DNA of 64,000 nt, taken from Flavobacterium psychrolimnae (lineage in GTDB: Bacteria > Bacteroidota > Bacteroidia > Flavobacteriales > Flavobacteriaceae). Shown here one piece after another: positions 61,478 through 64,000 of this stretch. The stretch is from contig NZ_QNUX01000008.1 in NCBI RefSeq assembly GCF_003312425.1, forward strand, positions 114,641 to 178,640. Reading direction: 5' to 3'. The notes under the pieces are model-generated. The model saw only the letters and a program-made list of their open reading frames with translations. It had not been told where the DNA came from and did not search any database. Position 1 is the stretch's first letter. The number at the start of each line of letters is the position of its first letter. The translations under genes and the position numbers were made by a program.

Positions 61478-64000
61478 TTATTTAGTAAGGTATAAATACC
61501 CGTCTAATTTTTTGATTTCCACTTTACCATTTCCATCAATAGAACTGTAATTTAGAATATAAAAATAAGTTCCAGTAGGTAAACCTGATGACTGATTAAC
61601 AGTTGTTCTTCCGCGAGAGATACCTTCAAAATTATTAGATTGGTTATTGTAATTTTTAGTTTCAAAAACTAATACACCCCAACGGTTATATATTTCAACT
61701 GTATTTTCCGGGTAACAAGCAGTATCGTCAATATTATCGATAACAAACACTTCATTTATACCGTCTCCATTTGGTGAAAATGCATTGTGTACTTTTATGT
61801 CACCACATCCTAAAACGATACAATCATCGTTTATGTTTACAGTTAGTACTATGTTTCTTGGACAATCACCTTCATTGATTCTATATTCAAAAGTTTTATC
61901 GCCTAAACTCAATCCAAAAGGGGATAAGATGTTTCCTTGTAATGCTCCAGTATTATTAACATCTACCCAAGTTCCGTTTGTTGGAGTTCCTTGAGGCAAT
62001 AAATTAAAGATATTAATTGGAGAGGAATCTCCACTACAAGCAGAGCTTGCAATTGTTATTCCGCTGTTTGCCACTGAGACGTTAACGGTTTGAGTAAATA
62101 TAGAAATATTTCCACAAGAATCTGAAACAGACCATTTTCTTACAATTGAATAAGAGTTCTGAGAACTATTAGTGATTGTCTCTGTATATATTGCAGGAGA
62201 AGCCGTTGAACAATTATCTGCAAAAATAAGTTCTGGTTTTAAAGGAATAGCATCACAATTCACATTTATAGTTGCAGCAAATTCAGTGGTAGTAGTTGGA
62301 CCAGTAGTATCTTGTACACTTATGATTTGTGAAGAAGTACTCGAATTTCCTGCTGAATCTGTAGCTGTCCAAGTTCTAGTTACAGTGTATGAACCAATAC
62401 AACTTCCTTGAAGAGTTGTGTCAACGAATGCTAATGTAACAGAGCTACACGTATCAGTTGCTGTTGCTTGAGCAAAATTTGGAGTTACACTACAACTTAT
62501 AGTTGAAGGTACTGGTAATTGAGCAATTACCGGTGCGGTACTATCCTTAATTGTTATGGTTATTGTTGCGGTATCACAGTTTTCTGGATTTAACTTCTCA
62601 CATATTTGATATGTTAAAATATAAATTCCAGGATTTGTACCATTTAATGTATTGATGTTTCCAAGGTTATCCAATTGAATATTTGAATTTTGCCCAGAAA
62701 CCAAAGTGATATTCACCGTTGAAGCTACTAAGGAGTTTCCATTTAGTGAATCATTTTCTAACACATTTCCTAATATGCCTGATGAGGTACAATTTTCTAT
62801 GGAATAGACATCATCATTAGCGACAATAGCAGGAGCCGTAACGCTAACGGTAACGGTAGCTGTATCACAATTGGTTGGATTTAGTATTTCACATATTTGG
62901 TACACCAACGTGTAAGAACCAGCAGGCGTACCCGCAGCCACTACCACATCAGTACCAGATAAAGTCACACCAGCATTTGTAGCAGAAACAAAAGTCGTAG
63001 CCACTTGCGAAGCCAAAACAGGCACTCCGTTTAAAGTATCGTTAACCAATACATTGGTGAAAGCCGTTCCGCCGTTGGCACCGTTTACAGTAGTTCCGGC
63101 ATCATCATTAGCGACAATAGCAGGAGCCGTAACGCTAACGGTAACGGTAGCCGTATCACAATTGGTTGGATTTAGTATTTCACAGATTTGGTACACCAAG
63201 GTGTAAGAACCAGCAGGCGTACCCGCAGACACTACCACATCAGTACCAGATAAAGTCACACCAGCATTCGAAGCAGAAACAAAAGTCGTAGCCACTTGCG
63301 AAGCCAAAACAGGAACCCCGTTTAAAGTATCGTTAACCAACACATTGGTGAAAGCTATTCCACCGTTGGCACCGTTTACAGGAGTTCCGGCATCATCATT
63401 AGCGACAATAGCAGGAGCGGTAACGCTAATGGTAACGGTAGCCGTATCACAATTAGTTGGATTTAAGATTTCACAGATTTGGTACACCAAGGTATAGTTA
63501 CCAGCAGGTGTACCCGCAGCCACTACCACATCAGTACCAGATAAAGTCACACCAGCATTCGAAGCAGACACAAAAGTCGTAGCAACTTGCGAAGCCAAAA
63601 CAGGCACTCCGTTTAAAGTATCGTTAACCAACACATTGGTGAAAGCCGTTCCGCCGTTGGCACCGTTTACAGTAGTTCCGGCATCATCATTAGCGACAAT
63701 AGCAGGAGCGGTAACGCTAACGGTAACGGTAGCCGTATCACAATTGGTTGGATTTAGTATTTCACAGATTTGGTACACCAACGTGTAAGAACCAGCAGGC
63801 GTACCGGCAGCCACTACCACATCAGTTCCAGATAATGTAATTCCAGCATTCGAAGATGAAACCGTAGTCAAGACAACTTGCGAAGCTAAAACAGGCACTC
63901 CGTTTAAAGTATCGTTAACCAATACATTGGTGAAAGCTATTCCACCTTTGGCACCGTTTACAGGAGTTCCGGCATCATCATTAGCGACAATAGCAGGAGC
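61478..64000 (-). CDS. Repetitive T9SS type B surface protein, C-terminal part (runs off the window)
   Basis: The frame is open from its stop at 61478 through the window edge, over 840 codons, so the true start lies beyond 64000. From the edge inward: near-identical 97-residue repeats (APAIVANDDAG... to ...CDTATVTVSVT) each with two Cys; one diverged repeat; two HYR/Ig-like domains (about 62050-62530); and a C-terminal gliding-motility-type sorting domain (VHNAFSPNGDGINEVF, VEIYNRWGVLVFE, GTYFYILNY). This is the T9SS type B signal. The protein is a surface adhesin or matrix candidate exported with the neighbouring PorP/SprF protein. Repeats probably make an extended stalk. Confidence 0.92.
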   Translation of the reverse strand, partial: APAIVANDDAGTPVNGAKGGIAFTNVLVNDTLNGVPVLASQVVLTTVSSSNAGITLSGTDVVVAAGTPAGSYTLVYQICEILNPTNCDTATVTVSVTAPAIVANDDAGTTVNGANGGTAFTNVLVNDTLNGVPVLASQVATTFVSASNAGVTLSGTDVVVAAGTPAGNYTLVYQICEILNPTNCDTATVTISVTAPAIVANDDAGTPVNGANGGIAFTNVLVNDTLNGVPVLASQVATTFVSASNAGVTLSGTDVVVSAGTPAGSYTLVYQICEILNPTNCDTATVTVSVTAPAIVANDDAGTTVNGANGGTAFTNVLVNDTLNGVPVLASQVATTFVSATNAGVTLSGTDVVVAAGTPAGSYTLVYQICEILNPTNCDTATVTVSVTAPAIVANDDVYSIENCTSSGILGNVLENDSLNGNSLVASTVNITLVSGQNSNIQLDNLGNINTLNGTNPGIYILTYQICEKLNPENCDTATITITIKDSTAPVIAQLPVPSTISCSVTPNFAQATATDTCSSVTLAFVDTTLQGSCIGSYTVTRTWTATDSAGNSSTSSQIISVQDTTGPTTTTEFAATINVNCDAIPLKPELIFADNCSTASPAIYTETITNSSQNSYSIVRKWSVSDSCGNISIFTQTVNVSVANSGITIASSACSGDSSPINIFNLLPQGTPTNGTWVDVNNTGALQGNILSPFGLSLGDKTFEYRINEGDCPRNIVLTVNINDDCIVLGCGDIKVHNAFSPNGDGINEVFVIDNIDDTACYPENTVEIYNRWGVLVFETKNYNNQSNNFEGISRGRTTVNQSSGLPTGTYFYILNYSSIDGNGKVEIKKLDGYLYLTK
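62809..64000 (-). repeat. 291-bp in-frame tandem repeat array
   Basis: Period 291 bp (97 codons), measured from matching points at 63028, 63319, 63610 and 63901. Four full units lie in the window (about 62809-63099, 63100-63390, 63391-63681, 63682-63972) and a further one starts at the edge. Units are almost identical over long runs. A diverged relative precedes them at about 62520-62808. Confidence 0.9.

Noticed and set aside
62809..64000. Regular repeats considered as a CRISPR array
   Set aside because: Period is 291 bp, units are coding and nearly identical throughout, and no spacers or cas genes exist.

Overview
The window is AT-rich DNA from a member of the Flavobacteriaceae, most likely Flavobacterium or a close relative. 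Four things support this. Promoters follow the Bacteroidetes -33 TTTG / -7 TAnnTTTG pattern. There is a complete 3' end of a type IX secretion (T9SS) type B cargo operon (cargo, PorP/SprF, OmpA). Lipoprotein signals have the short hydrophobic stretch plus SC/GC form usual in this phylum. BshA, a hexosaminidase locus with a fused NagB and flavobacterial-type LptD and TamB complete the picture. It is ordinary chromosome: I see no prophage, insertion sequence, CRISPR, tRNA or rRNA.

Layout. 1-5277 (minus): start of a methyltransferase, an AI-2E family permease, a secreted M43 metalloprotease, then the tsaD-rsmE-DUF4159 operon. 5421-9914 (plus): TamB-like envelope protein. 10294-13344 (plus): pfkA, gap and a GlcNAc-type kinase. 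13497-16687 (minus): lptD and ridA. 16771-25953 (plus): an envelope cluster of two tandem peptidoglycan amidases, an MlaD/MCE protein, a two-gene HdrDE-like Fe-S module, a small protein and a NagZ/beta-lactamase fusion lipoprotein. 26058-29789 (plus): P1B metal ATPase, bshA and a PrcB-like lipoprotein. 29842-36900: an outer-membrane barrel, an LpxH-like phosphoesterase, aroC, a dicarboxylate symporter, a TPR hybrid histidine kinase and Hsp20. 37079-43392: DEAD helicase, XRE regulator, hutG, a coiled-coil protein, hutI and a glutaminyl cyclase. 43448-45255: SRP RNA with its own promoter and terminator, an SDR, a structured Flavo-1-like intergenic element, and transaldolase. 45363-51365: amino-sugar locus (FucP/NagP-like permease, NagB-PIGL fusion, GH20 hexosaminidase). 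51547-57947: ABC-F ATPase, a 57-residue membrane lipopeptide, pyrR-pyrB, a small STAS-like protein, rnz, pdxH and a CAP-domain lipoprotein. 58462-64000 (minus): T9SS type B cargo operon, whose cargo gene carries a 291-bp tandem repeat array and runs off the window.

How the genes work together. Cell-envelope work dominates: LPS transport (lptD, LpxH-like), TamB, MlaD, amidases, NagZ-type glycosidase and GlcNAc kinase together suggest peptidoglycan turnover with amino-sugar recovery, complemented by the hexosaminidase locus for external amino sugars. The right end encodes a repetitive surface protein, its cognate PorP/SprF partner and a periplasmic OmpA/TPR protein.

The observations most worth a second look are: the NagB-PIGL fusion, in which the canonical catalytic Asp is Thr; an ABC-F protein whose two degenerate motifs fall on the same composite ATP site; the structured element at 44478-44564; the 291-bp coding repeat array; the HdrDE-like module with no flavoprotein partner; and orphan terminators that hint at unannotated small transcripts.
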